From positions 434,001 to 498,000 of the forward strand of contig CADCSX010000006.1 in the NCBI GenBank assembly GCA_902805475.1: a DNA stretch of 64,000 nucleotides, in the 5' to 3' direction. Both the position numbers and the translations under genes were made by a program. Position 1 is the first letter of the stretch; the number at the start of each line of letters is the position of its first letter. Below are positions 37,436-49,180 of this stretch, piece by piece. Under the pieces are notes generated by a model that saw only the letters and a list, made by a program, of their open reading frames with translations, searched no databases and was not told where the DNA came from. The DNA comes from Entonaema liquescens. Lineage: Eukaryota > Ascomycota > Sordariomycetes > Xylariales > Xylariaceae.

Positions 37436-38060
37436 ATGACTTCAGCTCATCGTTACATGCGTATTTACGACAAGGAAATCAATATATGCACAACACATCA
37501 TGCTGCTCACCACTGGGGTGATTTCGTTATTCCTAACGGGGTAAACAGGGATTGGTCTAATACAGTTGATCGTCTAACTAATCTTATCACAGCTTCTCAT
37601 AAAATCACCAGCATCCCAGTCGTCAAAAGCTCTACAACTCCCTGCCGAAGTGCTTTGTTTTATATTTACAAATCTGGATCCCCTGGGGAAAGTGTGTCTG
37701 GCTCTCGCCTGCAGGGCTCTCCTTCGTGTCTCATGCTTAGTTGACATGACTATACCTTCAGCCGCTAAACATCGACAAAGCCGTTTGCCTGATTGCTATG
37801 CAATGGGCAAGCTTCTACTTCTTGCGCGCCCAGTCAAACGAGCCAAGCCCAGCAAAACAATCGGTGTCTGCTTCTTTTGCTATCGACATCAACCAACAAG
37901 GAAGAGTTACTGGAAGCCCACACTAAAGGGGCTTCCTGGACATCCGGCCTGGAAGAACGTCAATGAGGGTATCGAATCTTGGAACGCTCATCACTCCACT
38001 CAATGCCCCAAATGCCTCAGAGAGCAAATGTCAACCCGTAAGAGAAAACGTTCTAGGTAA
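37436..38060 (+). CDS. F-box-like protein with Cys-pair tail
   Basis: Exons 37436..37540 and 37593..38060 give 190 residues. The 52-nt intron has a GTAAAC donor, a perfect CTAACTAAT branch point and a TCACAG acceptor, joined in phase 0. Exon 2 shows LQLPAEVLCFIFTNLD followed by VCLALACRALL, an F-box. It then has a basic region and two Cys pairs (CFFC and CPKC), possibly a zinc site, a layout common in small fungal F-box proteins. It ends in STRKRKRSR. It would act as an SCF ligase adaptor. The first exon is the weaker part of the model. It lies convergent to the chitinase gene with a ~270-bp gap. Confidence 0.65.
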
Positions 38061-38330
38061 GAATATATATGCCTAGGAAGTATTTAATATAAATCACCTA
38101 TAACTACCCAGGCGACTATTTATGAAGTTGTAGAGCACGGAAGCTAGTAGTATCAACTATAGCTCTCAACCAGAGTTAATACATTGAACATCGAGAGAGA
38201 CTATAAGTCATTGATCCAAATTATATTGACTATGACACTATCTTGGATGATTTATCCAAACACTAAGAACCAGTCTCCAGCCTACATTCTGGAAACCGTA
38301 AGTTCAACTTCCTAATCATCTTGTATTGCA

Positions 38331-41300
38331 TTACGGCTTTTTAGCCTTGTAGTTATAAGGCGGCGGGACTCCATTATACCAGTCATCAAATGTCAAAAGA
38401 GCAAAGCCTGGATCTTTGGGAGCAGCCTTCTTTGGCCAACAGGGATTAAGCGAAAGACCATCGTCTGGGGCGGGGTTTTGTGAATGACCCCACGATCCGA
38501 AGCTGAACTCGGGCCGTTGGTTGACGGTGATCTTGGCCATTGTTTGAACCACGCCGGGCTGCACGACGACACGCCTGTTGGCATCTGCCTTCACTTCGTT
38601 TTCGAAGTTTCGATCTGATAATGCTGCAATCGGAGGAATAAAGCATACGCCTTTCCAAGATTGGCCGGCTCTCTGGTTCTCATTCCAGGGGACCCAGCGC
38701 ACCAGTTGGCCTTGGGTATTCAGACCACCGTTGATGAATGCTGGATCGTTAGGATGTAGGAGATACGCGGGCGGATACTCATCTTTATCGCAGTTTGGTT
38801 CGTCTCGCCATGCTGCAGCCTGCCAGCCCTCACCGTTATGCTGATTACTCCAGGTAGCTGTTGCCCTGCCGTCCAAGCGGTGAGCAGTGGCAGCGGCATC
38901 CTGGGGACAGGTTATCGTTTTCCAGCTTGGATTGATGCGTATAGCTGAGCTGTAGTGGTAGCAGGCCTGAGTCCAGGCCCGGTCGCAAGTCGCAATTATT
39001 TTATTTGCCGGAGCATTTGCACCGTATATCAACGATGTGACTACCATGTCTTCCTTCTCCGTCTTGTCGTTGACGCAGCTCTGCTTCCGGATGGTGTTCT
39101 TAGCCAGGCCCATTCTCGAGTATTCCTTGCCTTTGGGAATCTTGCACTTCTTCTTTTTCGTCACGCCGCCCGTTCCGTTAGGACCAGTACCAGTTCCTTG
39201 CTTCGGCTTACCCCGATCCTTTGGATTGGCACCGTCTCCTTTTCTTCCGCTGCCCTTCGGAACGTTCTTTGGTTTCTTGAAGCTTGATACACCGTCTGAT
39301 ACCTGGTTGAGAATACCGAAGACCTTTTTAATCTCATCTGGTACCAGATCTGTTCCGCCACACGGGCTTAGCCACCACGAGAATGCGCCTTCGGGGTCTT
39401 CTTCTTCTGGATAAATATAAGAGGCCATTTGCGCGGCTGTAGCAGCCATATCTATTAACTAGTGTAAGTACATTACCTTGCACGAAAATAGAGAAGGAAG
39501 ATAAACGCGACCAGAAACGGTATACAGCGAATCGAAAAATAAACATACCTAGACCAGCATCTAAAGCTTTGCCTGCACCTCCAGTGAGAAATTCAAGACC
39601 CACATCGAGTACAAACTTGAGAGAAGACATGAGAATATAGCATCCGATCTATCAATATCAGTTATATTACAAAATTCAGCTGAATGGGAATCATACCTGA
39701 GCGATTATTGGCATTGCTTCAATCACGTCGGTTGCGATCTCATTCACAAGCCAATTATCGCACGAGCACTTCGCTGGCGCGACAATATACGACGTCCCTG
39801 GGAGCTTTTGCCATGGAATTGGCTTGTCGAGGGGGTAGCTACCAACGCAGCCATAGTTGGTTGTCCTGCCCTCTTCTTTAGCTTGGTCGACAATCGGCTT
39901 GCATACTGGATAGCATTGGTTGGCGCTCGCGTCTCTGTATTTGGGATCCTTGAAAATTTGACAATTCATTTGGTTTTGCCGTCTTGCTTCCTCATAATCG
40001 TACCCTTCGGGATTATTGGGGTCGCCAACTGTTACCAGCCCATTCTCGTCCTCGTCAACGACTGGATGAGTACATATATCCTCCGGACAGTAGTTATATT
40101 TGCATGCGAACTTGCAGAGACGGTTCATGTCCACGTTAAAGTCGTCCCAGGCGATGATGTCTCCTACCCCTTTATTCTCTGCTGGGAGAGCTTTTATCGT
40201 ACCCCTAATCTTGCAAGTGCATAGAGACTCCGGACAGAAATCAAAGGCGCAGGAGAACGCACAGAGATCTCCTGTATTGACGGTGTTGTCTACACCGCCG
40301 ACACACCCCTCTTTACCTGGCGCACCGTTTCCTGGAGGGGCATCCATATCGTCTTTTCTGAAAGCCTGCAAGTCAACAGCCCAGTCGATGGTACCAGCGA
40401 AATTTAGGCCCTTCCAAAGGTCTCGTCGCGTGTTTTTCGTTGTCGGGGTCTCGTAGCTGATGTAGTCTCCTATTTATGACTCGTATGAGTATCACTGTTA
40501 CCCAGACCGAAGGTAGAATTAGGGAATGTCAAACCTTTATATAGCATTATATCCGTATTGGATGCGTCATCATGGAATAGGTTGGCGCTGACCTCTTGTC
40601 CGATGATTTCGTTAATTTCGGCATTAGCAATATATCCTGCCGTTTTCGTACAGCGCCCTGGCTGCGCATCGGACTTCTCCCTCGAGCCGGTGAACTCGCA
40701 CATTGGACCCCAGCAACCATCCTTAGCCATGTGGAATGACCGTCCGTAGCTTGATTCACCGACGAAGATTTTGTTGTTAGGCGTACCGGCCTTAGTGACT
40801 ACGCACGAAAGTCAGTATGACCATATTTTGAGAAAGGGGAGGCTTAACGTACTAATTGAAAGGGAATTCTGTGTCTCCGTCAAGTTCACTAGTGTGCATA
40901 AGTTAGTAATGGCATTCAATGATAGAGTAAGCTCGAGGTTCATTCGTACCATGACTTCGTATACACTTCCCGGATGGGCATGAATCAAATGCGTTCACGT
41001 TTCCATAATCCCATTGACCGTGCAGGTCATATGTCATATAGACGATATAATCGATCTTGGCTGCGATTTCATCGATAGGGAACGCTTTCAGGTACCAGTA
41101 TGATGCCGGTGCTGCAATAGACACTGACTTATTACTAAGCTTGCCTTTGAGAATCGTAAGAAACTTGAGATATGCCGCGCCGTCGCCCTTTTTACCGATG
41201 GGCTGACCGCCGACCAAGATGTCCGGGGCCTATGATATCTTCAGGTTAGAAGCAGCAACTTTGATATGATATATATAGGGGGGGTTAAAGAAAGACTTGA

Positions 41301-43281
41301 GACTCACGCCTGGATATTCCCAGTCAATATCGACGCCGTCAATACCCTGATCATTTACAAACTTCGCGAGATTAGTAGCAAACGTTTCTGCGTTGTCAAT
41401 GATAGCCTGCCTGATGATGTTATACGTAGCAGGCTCAGTCGAGTAAGCCCAACCGCCAAACGATACGATCCGCTTAACATCTTCAAGAGCCTTGAAATCA
41501 TCCCATTGTTTATCAGGGTCCGTAATCACAGGCGCCCAGGTATTGGAATCGATTTCGGCAAAGCCCCAGTGTATATGTGTATATGAACCATCTGTGTTGG
41601 CATTTTTGGCTCTGAGCCACAAACAATCGCGACCTAGATTCCAGGACTCATAATAACCGATGCGCTGAAAGTTCGCAGGCGCACCTGAATTCTTTTTGAT
41701 CTCGTTCCCGCAGTTAGATACGCAAGTACTTTGATAGCCCGGCAGTTTGCTACCTGGACCGCCGCCTTTAGGCGCATGTATTTCGCAGTGCGCAGGGAAA
41801 GGACCACAGAAACCCCAGTTGCTACAGCAGGCTTTAAGGGGACAGGGGTTAAGATCAGCCAGGGACGTAGACTTATCCGGGGCCTTTGTGCCAGGAACTA
41901 AGGGGCCACACTCGGCTCCTTGCTGGGGTGGTGGTAGCGGTGCAGTGCCCTCGCTGAGGCACATGTTGTACCCGAGTAGCATGTCTTTACATTCTGTCCA
42001 AGCCCAGGTTTTACCCTTGTTGAAACTTTCAAGTTTGTCAACAGTGAGACCGTACTTCTGCGCCAACGCAGAGCAGGTATCTCCGCTCACAATCAGATGC
42101 GTTGCGCAAACACCATCTTTTCCTGGCTTAGGCGGCTCTGGTTTGGGATCACTGTACGGGTCACCAGCAGAGCAGCAGACATAATCGCCCGGCATGAGGG
42201 TTGAGCATAGGTTGGGCTTGGGGTTAAACTTGGTGAATTCGGCAGCTGTAATGCCACATTTAGTCACAAGGGAGCCACAACTGTCTCCAGAAACGACCTT
42301 GATATGACGGCAGGTTGCTCGCTTTTCGACTAGCTTTGTTCGGTTCCGAGCGCCATTGTCATTGACCACAGATTTTTCAGCGATGTCGAAGATACTGACT
42401 TCCGGTAAATCAAGTGCAGGTCCTGATTTTTCATCTTTGGTACATTTTCCCTGGCTCCAGTTCCATGTCGTTTTCTGAACGGCAGCAAGATCACCAGTGG
42501 TATCAATAGAGATTCCGAATATCTTATCGGCTTGACGTTTATCATCGCATAGCTGGGTAACTACGCGGTTAGGAATAGAACTTCCGGCTTTTAGATTTGT
42601 GGTCAAGGTTTCAAGTACTGATCCTATGGTCGGTTTGGTCAAACCCGCACCGATATAGACGCCAGATACGGTTTTCTTATAGTAGGCAAATAAGAAGTTT
42701 TCATCGCAGTTGTCCTTGTGATCAAAAAAGTTTCGAATGCCGTCCAGAAGGTTGAGTGATTCCTTTAGTCCGCCTTGACTATTTTCGCTACTCGATAATA
42801 GCTTCAAATTGCTCTTAACCTCTGTGCCGGTTGCGGAGCATGCAGACGCGACGTGAAGGCCTGCGTCAAAGAGGTCACTGTCTTTCTTTGGGTTTTCGAC
42901 TTTCGCGCCAGTTGCAGATGGAGCTGTAATGTTGCTTACAACGGAGAACGAGCCAAGAGTACAGCTTCGTATGAGGACAGTGGTGCTTGGGTCTTCCAGG
43001 GGTTGAGATACAGTAAATTGAAGAAGCATAGGCTCCTCACAACGTTGGAGACGATCAACTGAGAAGTAAGGGGTCCAACTGTTGATGTTCGAGTAATCAG
43101 CACACGGAAGTGGGCAATCGTATTGGTCAGGATAATAAGTTTCTGAATTACTGATTGGTGATGGGTCGTCTTCAGTTACGGGAGAGACGACCGGTTCTCC
43201 CTTAAGGTTGACTGCAGCGACAACGAGACTAACCCCCCATAAGAGGGAGGTCATAATAGGCCTCATATCCGGCGGCATCAT
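38331..43281 (-). CDS. Killer-toxin-like chitinase: LysM-LysM-ChtBD1-GH18 with NucA/NucB-like tail
   Basis: This secreted subgroup C chitinase resembles the alpha/beta subunit of yeast zymocin. Seven exons (41308..43281, 40950..41229, 40853..40888, 40535..40798, 39697..40469, 39549..39648, 38331..39451) give 1515 residues, and all joins hold frame. A signal peptide lies in residues ~1-25. Two LysM domains follow (about 324-370 and 392-442), then a hevein-type chitin-binding domain (458-500, CCSNWGFCG). The GH18 barrel starts at FQRIGYYESW, with VSFGGWAYS, DGVDIDWE (catalytic Glu655) and YMTYDLHGQWD. After the barrel come two LCxFxCxxxxCP cysteine motifs. A Lys-rich linker (~1201-1252) leads to a C-terminal domain with ATWSNQHNGEGWQ and CDKDEYPPA (~1363-1371), which resembles NucA/NucB-type secreted nucleases. 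Chitin cleavage is well supported; nuclease activity is inference. Confidence 0.87.
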
Positions 43282-45804
43282 GACATTACGGAAAGAGATC
43301 TGATAAGAAGGAGGGGACTTAATCGTTCGCCCGTCCCATGGATAAACGTAATATCATTGGGATTTTGTGAATTCGATGTAAGCGCCTGCGTATGACTAGA
43401 GCATTTGATATATATAAATCCATCTCGTGGCATAACACGATAAATGCTTGACTAGCATATAAGGATACAAGCAACGATATAAGAGTGCCAAGATAAGTAT
43501 GATCGGCAAAGGAGAGAAGCTACCCGTGGTACAACTGGAGGGCATAATATCAGTCATCGATATACGAAATAAACAGCTATAAGATTACCTGGTTATCTAA
43601 ACATGTCTTATACCTACAGGCATACTACCAGATAAACACATATTAAGACGTTTAAGACACAAGATAACCACCAAAGTCTACACACCAATTAACAACTTGA
43701 TACTACGTTTGATAGATTCAATCTTATTTTATCCACATCGTCTCGTCCCATAACCTTATGAATCACACGACAGCTTTGCGTCGGATAGCTATATGCCTAG
43801 GTAAGTTTAGCTTTGCGAATAAAGTAGGTCGTTTGTTCCCAATATTTGACGATTTACTGGTTAGGATCATGCATATAAAGTTACAACGGGAAGAAAACCC
43901 GCGTTACTGTCACCTGCAAAGGTTAGTTAATATAATTCTGCCAACGGAGGATTGACTCGCATATATGCATATACCTATTAACCATATCGAAGCGAATTAA
44001 ACCCAGCTGTAGAGATTCTTCGGACAGTGGCAAATAGGAAGCAAAGGATTATATCAGGTGAGAACATGCAATCCAGCCTGATGGCCTGGTAAGTTACAAT
44101 GGGAGCAGCCAAGAAGAACTCCTTTCCAGGGTATACATTAAAATCTCCTAGAGGGGTAGAACGCCTGCGTGTAATTCAAGACACAACTTAACAGTTTGTA
44201 AATGATAGTTATCTAATTGCATATCGCATAATTACCTACTTATTACAAACTCTTCTGGTCTATATCGAACTAACAGCTATTTACTTTGTTTCTACAACTT
44301 CTAAATGGTACACCCAGTGAAGTTCTCTTCAATGGCACTCACACTTGAAGAGACATTCCCATGCCAACTCTTGGTATCATTCGATTCTAGTAGCATGAGG
44401 TATTCCATATGGTAGCCACCTGATGGATTTACATCGTGCTGAAGTTTACTCTATAATTACCAATCTAAAAGAATCGCATAGTTATATCTAACTGATTTTC
44501 TTCGATAGAAAATTTGCTAGAGCCAAGACAATTTTGACATAGGTTCTATTTTCCAAAGCCTAGGGTTGCTGTGATTGGATTATACATGCCAAGGCTTTCA
44601 TTCCGGCTCAATGTTCAAGCTGAAATCCTTCGGCTAGCACCGGGTGCCTGAGATAATTATTGTGAACCGTAACAACCAGCCCAAGTTAATGCAAAATGAG
44701 CGCGTTCTCAAGCCTAACCAGTAGCAGGTATAACACGCGACTACCGCAGCCGACAACCGAGGGGAATCTTCAAACCCCCATTGATCTAGATTCTGTTCGA
44801 ACGACTAGCGACTGATTCTACCCCTTTAGATGCAATATATCTCCACCATTAAACGCCGTGTAGTATTCTCAGCTCCTACCGGCAGGATCACTACACTTAT
44901 TCCGACTCACCGTCTTATGACGTTTGGCCAGGCCTTTATAGAATCGCTTTCTAACGTGACGTATCCATGGCTCGGTTCATATTAGGGATTCTTGTGGTGG
45001 GGCATCATCCCAACGCGTCCAAATTCGCGTGGTTCGTGACCACGTTGTGAAGCTATATTTTAGCTGTATAGTATCACTCGGATCCGAATGCAATGCAATA
45101 TAGTGATGTCAGGGTATTGGTGGAGCGACTATCAATAAGTTACTAACGTGTTCCGGGGGTAAAGCAATATGATAATTCTATGATGGGAAGCCCAATCACG
45201 CTTGCAGCAGGACTCAGGTCAATGTAAGATCTCCCAATGCATGATGTCTGCAAGTTACCGCAACCTGCAATGTAACGTCGGAACGAGGCGAGGCGAACAG
45301 CTGAGTGAAAATATGCATATCTTTCGCATCGGTAAAAATGCTATGCTGGCTCCGCAGTAGAAATTTATAGGAACATGAGAAAATCTATCAGATCGTTTAA
45401 CATAATATCACGGTGGGATGAAGAGACATCCATTGCGAGGGAGTCCCATGCGTTTACGTAAGTTCATGTATTCTATCCCATGGTATTCTTTAGCCCCTTT
45501 CAACGACTAGAGTTGACTCCTTCGAAGGATAGTAACTAGCGACAACATAACCTTTGCAACTTTTTTGACCCAATAGCACATTGCGTTTCTTGCAATATAG
45601 GATACATTAAGACTATAGCAATTTCTAATTGGCTACCTATTCTCTTACCGAGCTATGGGATTCGGTTCTTAGTTAGCCCGCTACCTGGTAAAACAATGAC
45701 CGCCTCTCACATTCAACAATGCTATCCTCTATCAACAGGACCGAGTCCAACGAGGGAAAGTAACTCAGCTTGTGACCAGCCATGCATCAATGACCGGCAG
45801 CACG
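43282..45804. other. Intergenic, upstream of the chitinase gene
   Basis: About 2.5 kb has no gene I can support. Directly upstream of the chitinase is a TATA-like site at 43408. The remainder is AT-leaning with short open frames only. Confidence 0.55.
43408..43417 (-). promoter_or_regulatory. TATA-like box of the chitinase gene
   Basis: TTTATATATA on the minus strand lies about 130 bases before the first ATG, a usual fungal spacing. Confidence 0.35.
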
Positions 45805-46413
45805 CTAGTTGGATGTTGGTTCCGGCCCGTCTGCAATTGCTCCAGTGCCCGGTTCAGCAGTTGGCGGCGGTGTAGTAGTAGACTCTGTGTTGCTGGGATG
45901 TGCTTCGTTGTAGCATTTTGCGTGGGCGACAGTCTGGTTAAACCATGCCTGATCGATCATTCCAAACCTATCCCAACTGTTCGGGCACTCGGCAGAGAGA
46001 GAAACAGCCGAAGAGCTCCTTTCCGACCACCAGTCCGCGACTGACTTGCCATAAGATGAATAGACGGTTCTGATTGTGGATGGTGCGGCCGTAGCAAAAC
46101 CGCACCATAGCGATGTGTTTGTTACCGAGCAAGAGAGTATATCGAGCCCAGTAGCTGTGGACAAACACGGCTTAATCAACTCGTCGCCGTATGAGTCCAA
46201 AGCGTCCAGAAGAGCACCGGTGGGCTTTGGCACGTCAAAGAACTGCGTTAGATTCTGTGTTGCGCATTGCCACGGATCTGGACGTGGGGTGCTTATTGCT
46301 GTTGTAGTATCCGTCGGCGCCTGCCTAGGCATCGGCGTCATATACATCGCCGACACTTGAGTAGTCGTGGCTGCAAAGCCGACGAGTATATTGAAGAACG
46401 ACAATACCCTCAT
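45805..46413 (-). CDS. Secreted DUF7735-like protein
   Basis: This is a single-exon gene of 202 residues. A clear signal peptide (MRVLSFFNILVGFAATTTQV, then SA) is followed by a Thr/Pro-rich stretch. The core has WQCATQNLTQFFDVPKPTG, LLDALDSYGDELIKPC and a C-terminal Cys before EAHPSNTEST. This pattern is seen in a fungal family of small secreted proteins of unknown function (DUF7735 type). It has six cysteines in the mature part, consistent with disulfides. The low-complexity Thr/Pro/Glu tail may be O-glycosylated or may anchor it in the wall. It sits upstream of the chitinase on the same strand, about 2.5 kb away, so a shared role at the cell surface is possible but unproven. Confidence 0.8.
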   Translation of the reverse strand: MRVLSFFNILVGFAATTTQVSAMYMTPMPRQAPTDTTTAISTPRPDPWQCATQNLTQFFDVPKPTGALLDALDSYGDELIKPCLSTATGLDILSCSVTNTSLWCGFATAAPSTIRTVYSSYGKSVADWWSERSSSAVSLSAECPNSWDRFGMIDQAWFNQTVAHAKCYNEAHPSNTESTTTPPPTAEPGTGAIADGPEPTSN

Positions 46414-47131
46414 TATGAAATGATTGTTCTCACATCAAGGGGGGTAGGTATAATGATTTTGGAGAAAGTGTGTTTCTGAGAAGTTCTGCTTTCGCGGGTT
46501 TGCGCAGCAGATAGGAGGATAGAAAATGAGAGTAGTAAATGTGACGATATCTTCTGGTATACATAAGGTTCCTTTTACAAGACCCTTTTGCCCGTATCCT
46601 TGTAGACAGTTCCATGCTGAATTATAGGTGTGCCTTCGAGAGGATCCCTCGTAAGACTATCACCGTATCTCTATAAAAGGGTTAATCGCAATACTACCCA
46701 AATGGCCAAGAATATATATATATGAACAAAATGAAATGATCGTTCTATGGGAGTAATGCATGTGGTGAAGAGAAGCATATAACCGATTATATTAGGACTT
46801 GCCCGAGGTAGGTAGTTAAAACCTCCTGATGTGGTCAGACTTACTTGTTACTGGCCGATATTTTCTAATTCCGCTGCCACATAATTCATGGGAGCAGGCT
46901 GCCTTGGTCTAATTTCCTTCTTATTCGTAGTAAATGTAAAGATTTACGACCTTTGCTTAGCGTGCGGCTCGTGATCCGTTAGCCCGGTCTCCTATAGAAC
47001 ATGGTGTATCTCATTTCCTACCCACCATGCGCTTTTCAACGTTACATTTCATCACATACTAGAAAACCTATACGCGGAAATATAGAGTCTTGGTCATATA
47101 CCTTGCCTACTACCATATACAGGCAACTCTC
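46414..47131. other. Intergenic
   Basis: Upstream region of the secreted-protein gene. A TATATATATATG run lies near 46713. No gene is supported. Confidence 0.55.
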
Positions 47132-47950
47132 TTATTCCTCATCCCGTCGATCGGCAGAGTCCGGATACCGCTCTTCTAGTGCTGTTTGCACAGCATCCAA
47201 GCATTCTCTCTTGCGATAACTATCAAGGTCGGGCCAGCCATGCTCACGATAGATCCCCTGTAGCATGGGTATCATACCATCTTCATGTGAGCCTCGGACG
47301 GTGTAGATATCTATCACTTTTCGGGAGCTTGTTGGGATGAATTTGAGCTCCCTGAACTGATCTTTGAGAACCTCGAAGAAATCAGGAATGGTCCAATACT
47401 GACCTTCGGCGCGCCATTCCGCCTCTTTCTCGGGCGCGTAGTCGTAAGGATCATCTTCGATCGGTTCTCGCGACGGTTCGTATCTGACTTCGCCTGGGCA
47501 CTCGTACCAATATGCGACACCCAACTTGGTATCTAAAAGGAAAACAGGATTGTTTCGTCCACCAGCAGTAAGGCTTACGACATAGGGAGGTACATTCTCA
47601 TATATCGAAGCGCTCTCCGTAACGAGCCTTAGAGTTTCTCCAGTAGTACGGCCACTTGCAAGGGAGTGGCCTAGTTTCTGCCAGTCGGCAAAATAACATT
47701 CAGCAGCACCGTGGGCCTGATCCCTATCATCGGAGTGCCGACGAATATACGGTAGGTGACAGAGCAGCGAGAGAACCTCATCTGTCTTACCCAACGGTTG
47801 CAAGTTGGTGCCAAGATTCGGCCAACCCCCTTCGGGAGGTTCAATCACGTCGGACTCTTCAAGGTACATTTTAGTGAGAAAGGTATAGTAGTCTCGAGCA
47901 GCGGCGACGGTCTCGTCGCGTGAGTAGGTGATCTCATCAAGACTAGGCAT
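47132..47950 (-). CDS. Conserved fungal hypothetical protein
   Basis: One uninterrupted frame of 272 residues starts MPSLDEITYSRDETVAAARD. It contains DYYTFLTKMYLEESDVIEPP, GGWPNL, SLLCHLPYIRR, NPVFLLDTKLGVAYWYECPG and YWTIPDFFEVLKDQFREL. This arrangement is familiar from uncharacterised cytosolic proteins of many moulds. The tyrosine/tryptophan content and the 'PVFLLDT..G..YW' pattern resemble SMI1/KNR4-like proteins, but I would not assign it to that family. No signal peptide or membrane segment is visible. It ends ERYPDSADRRDEE. Confidence 0.75.
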   Translation of the reverse strand: MPSLDEITYSRDETVAAARDYYTFLTKMYLEESDVIEPPEGGWPNLGTNLQPLGKTDEVLSLLCHLPYIRRHSDDRDQAHGAAECYFADWQKLGHSLASGRTTGETLRLVTESASIYENVPPYVVSLTAGGRNNPVFLLDTKLGVAYWYECPGEVRYEPSREPIEDDPYDYAPEKEAEWRAEGQYWTIPDFFEVLKDQFRELKFIPTSSRKVIDIYTVRGSHEDGMIPMLQGIYREHGWPDLDSYRKRECLDAVQTALEERYPDSADRRDEE

Positions 47951-49180
47951 GTCGCGGTGGTATTGAGTGGCTCGTAGTTAGGTAAACAGCTTAGTTTTTT
48001 TTTACTAATTGATGATCTTGTTGCGGATGGTAGTTGTGCGATGAGGCGTGTAGAATAAAAATGAAGGAGGCAGCATCCAATGGTGGTTAAACTTCGGAGT
48101 AAACTGTCGTTGAAAGAATATAGGGGATAGGGGAAGGTCATTATATACCGTAGACAGTCTCTACAAATCACGAGACTCGACTTCGAAGAACACGAGGAAG
48201 TAGATGATGCTATACGAGTCAGATTACCTTCCTGCCTCCCTATATACATATATACATATATGTCTACCTGGGATTAAATATATTAGAGTATAGTTGATAG
48301 TTGTCAACGAAGAAGATGATGATATTTGCCGAAATGGAAGAGTCCTCGCTAGATCCGTCGAACGGAGAGGTAACCCTTTCGTATACCATTTAACCTAGGT
48401 CTCTTATGCCTGCTTCTGTCGATAAATAAAAATACTAGATGTAAAATCGTAATAGGACATTATTGAAAAAGCTAGAGTCTTTTTGAATTATGGGTAATGA
48501 ATGCTTGCTGCTAATCACGCCGCTGCGCGTGGGGAATCGGCTGGTTCGATTAGATAGGTAGGTACATAGGTAGGTACATAGGTACCTACATAAGTAAATA
48601 CCTACAGTAGGTATACAAACACTGGTTTATACATAGGTACCAGCCGTGATCCGCGCACGGGGGCACGTGGCGTCGCGAGCATGCGCGTCAAGGCTAGGAT
48701 AAATTAGGGAAGGTCCGGTGTTAAAAAAAAAACGTAGGGCAGTAAGCGGCAGGGGCGATCAGGACCGACGTAATGGATGCAATTATGGTCGTGCCTGACA
48801 TGATCAAATCTGTTACTAATACCTAACTTCGATGATAACTCACAACTTTTATATTAAGTCCTTAAACTTTAAGCAAACTTACCATCATCCATTTCTGGTA
48901 ACAACACATTTTCATCTTTAATAGCATTGGTGGTAGTACGTTTTATCATAATATCACTAGTTAACAAAGAAAAAAAAAAAAATATGTTATCTGCAGCAAT
49001 AAAGATTCGATCCAATCAGTATCAACCATCGAATTCTCGGGCTGCAACCTAATGTTCTGCCTTGTTCGTTTGCCTGTGCCTCTTTGACCGCAAGCCAGCA
49101 CTGCATACTCTATCTCTCGGGCGCAATTGCGCCAACTTACCGACATAATATATTGGTTAAGCAAATCCATAAAAGCCACC
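47951..49180. other. Intergenic between divergent genes
   Basis: This is the shared upstream region of the hypothetical protein (-) and the SNF2 gene (+). It holds a TAGGTA/TACCTA simple-sequence cluster at about 48553-48605 and poly-A tracts near 48722 and 48966. No gene is supported. Confidence 0.55.
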
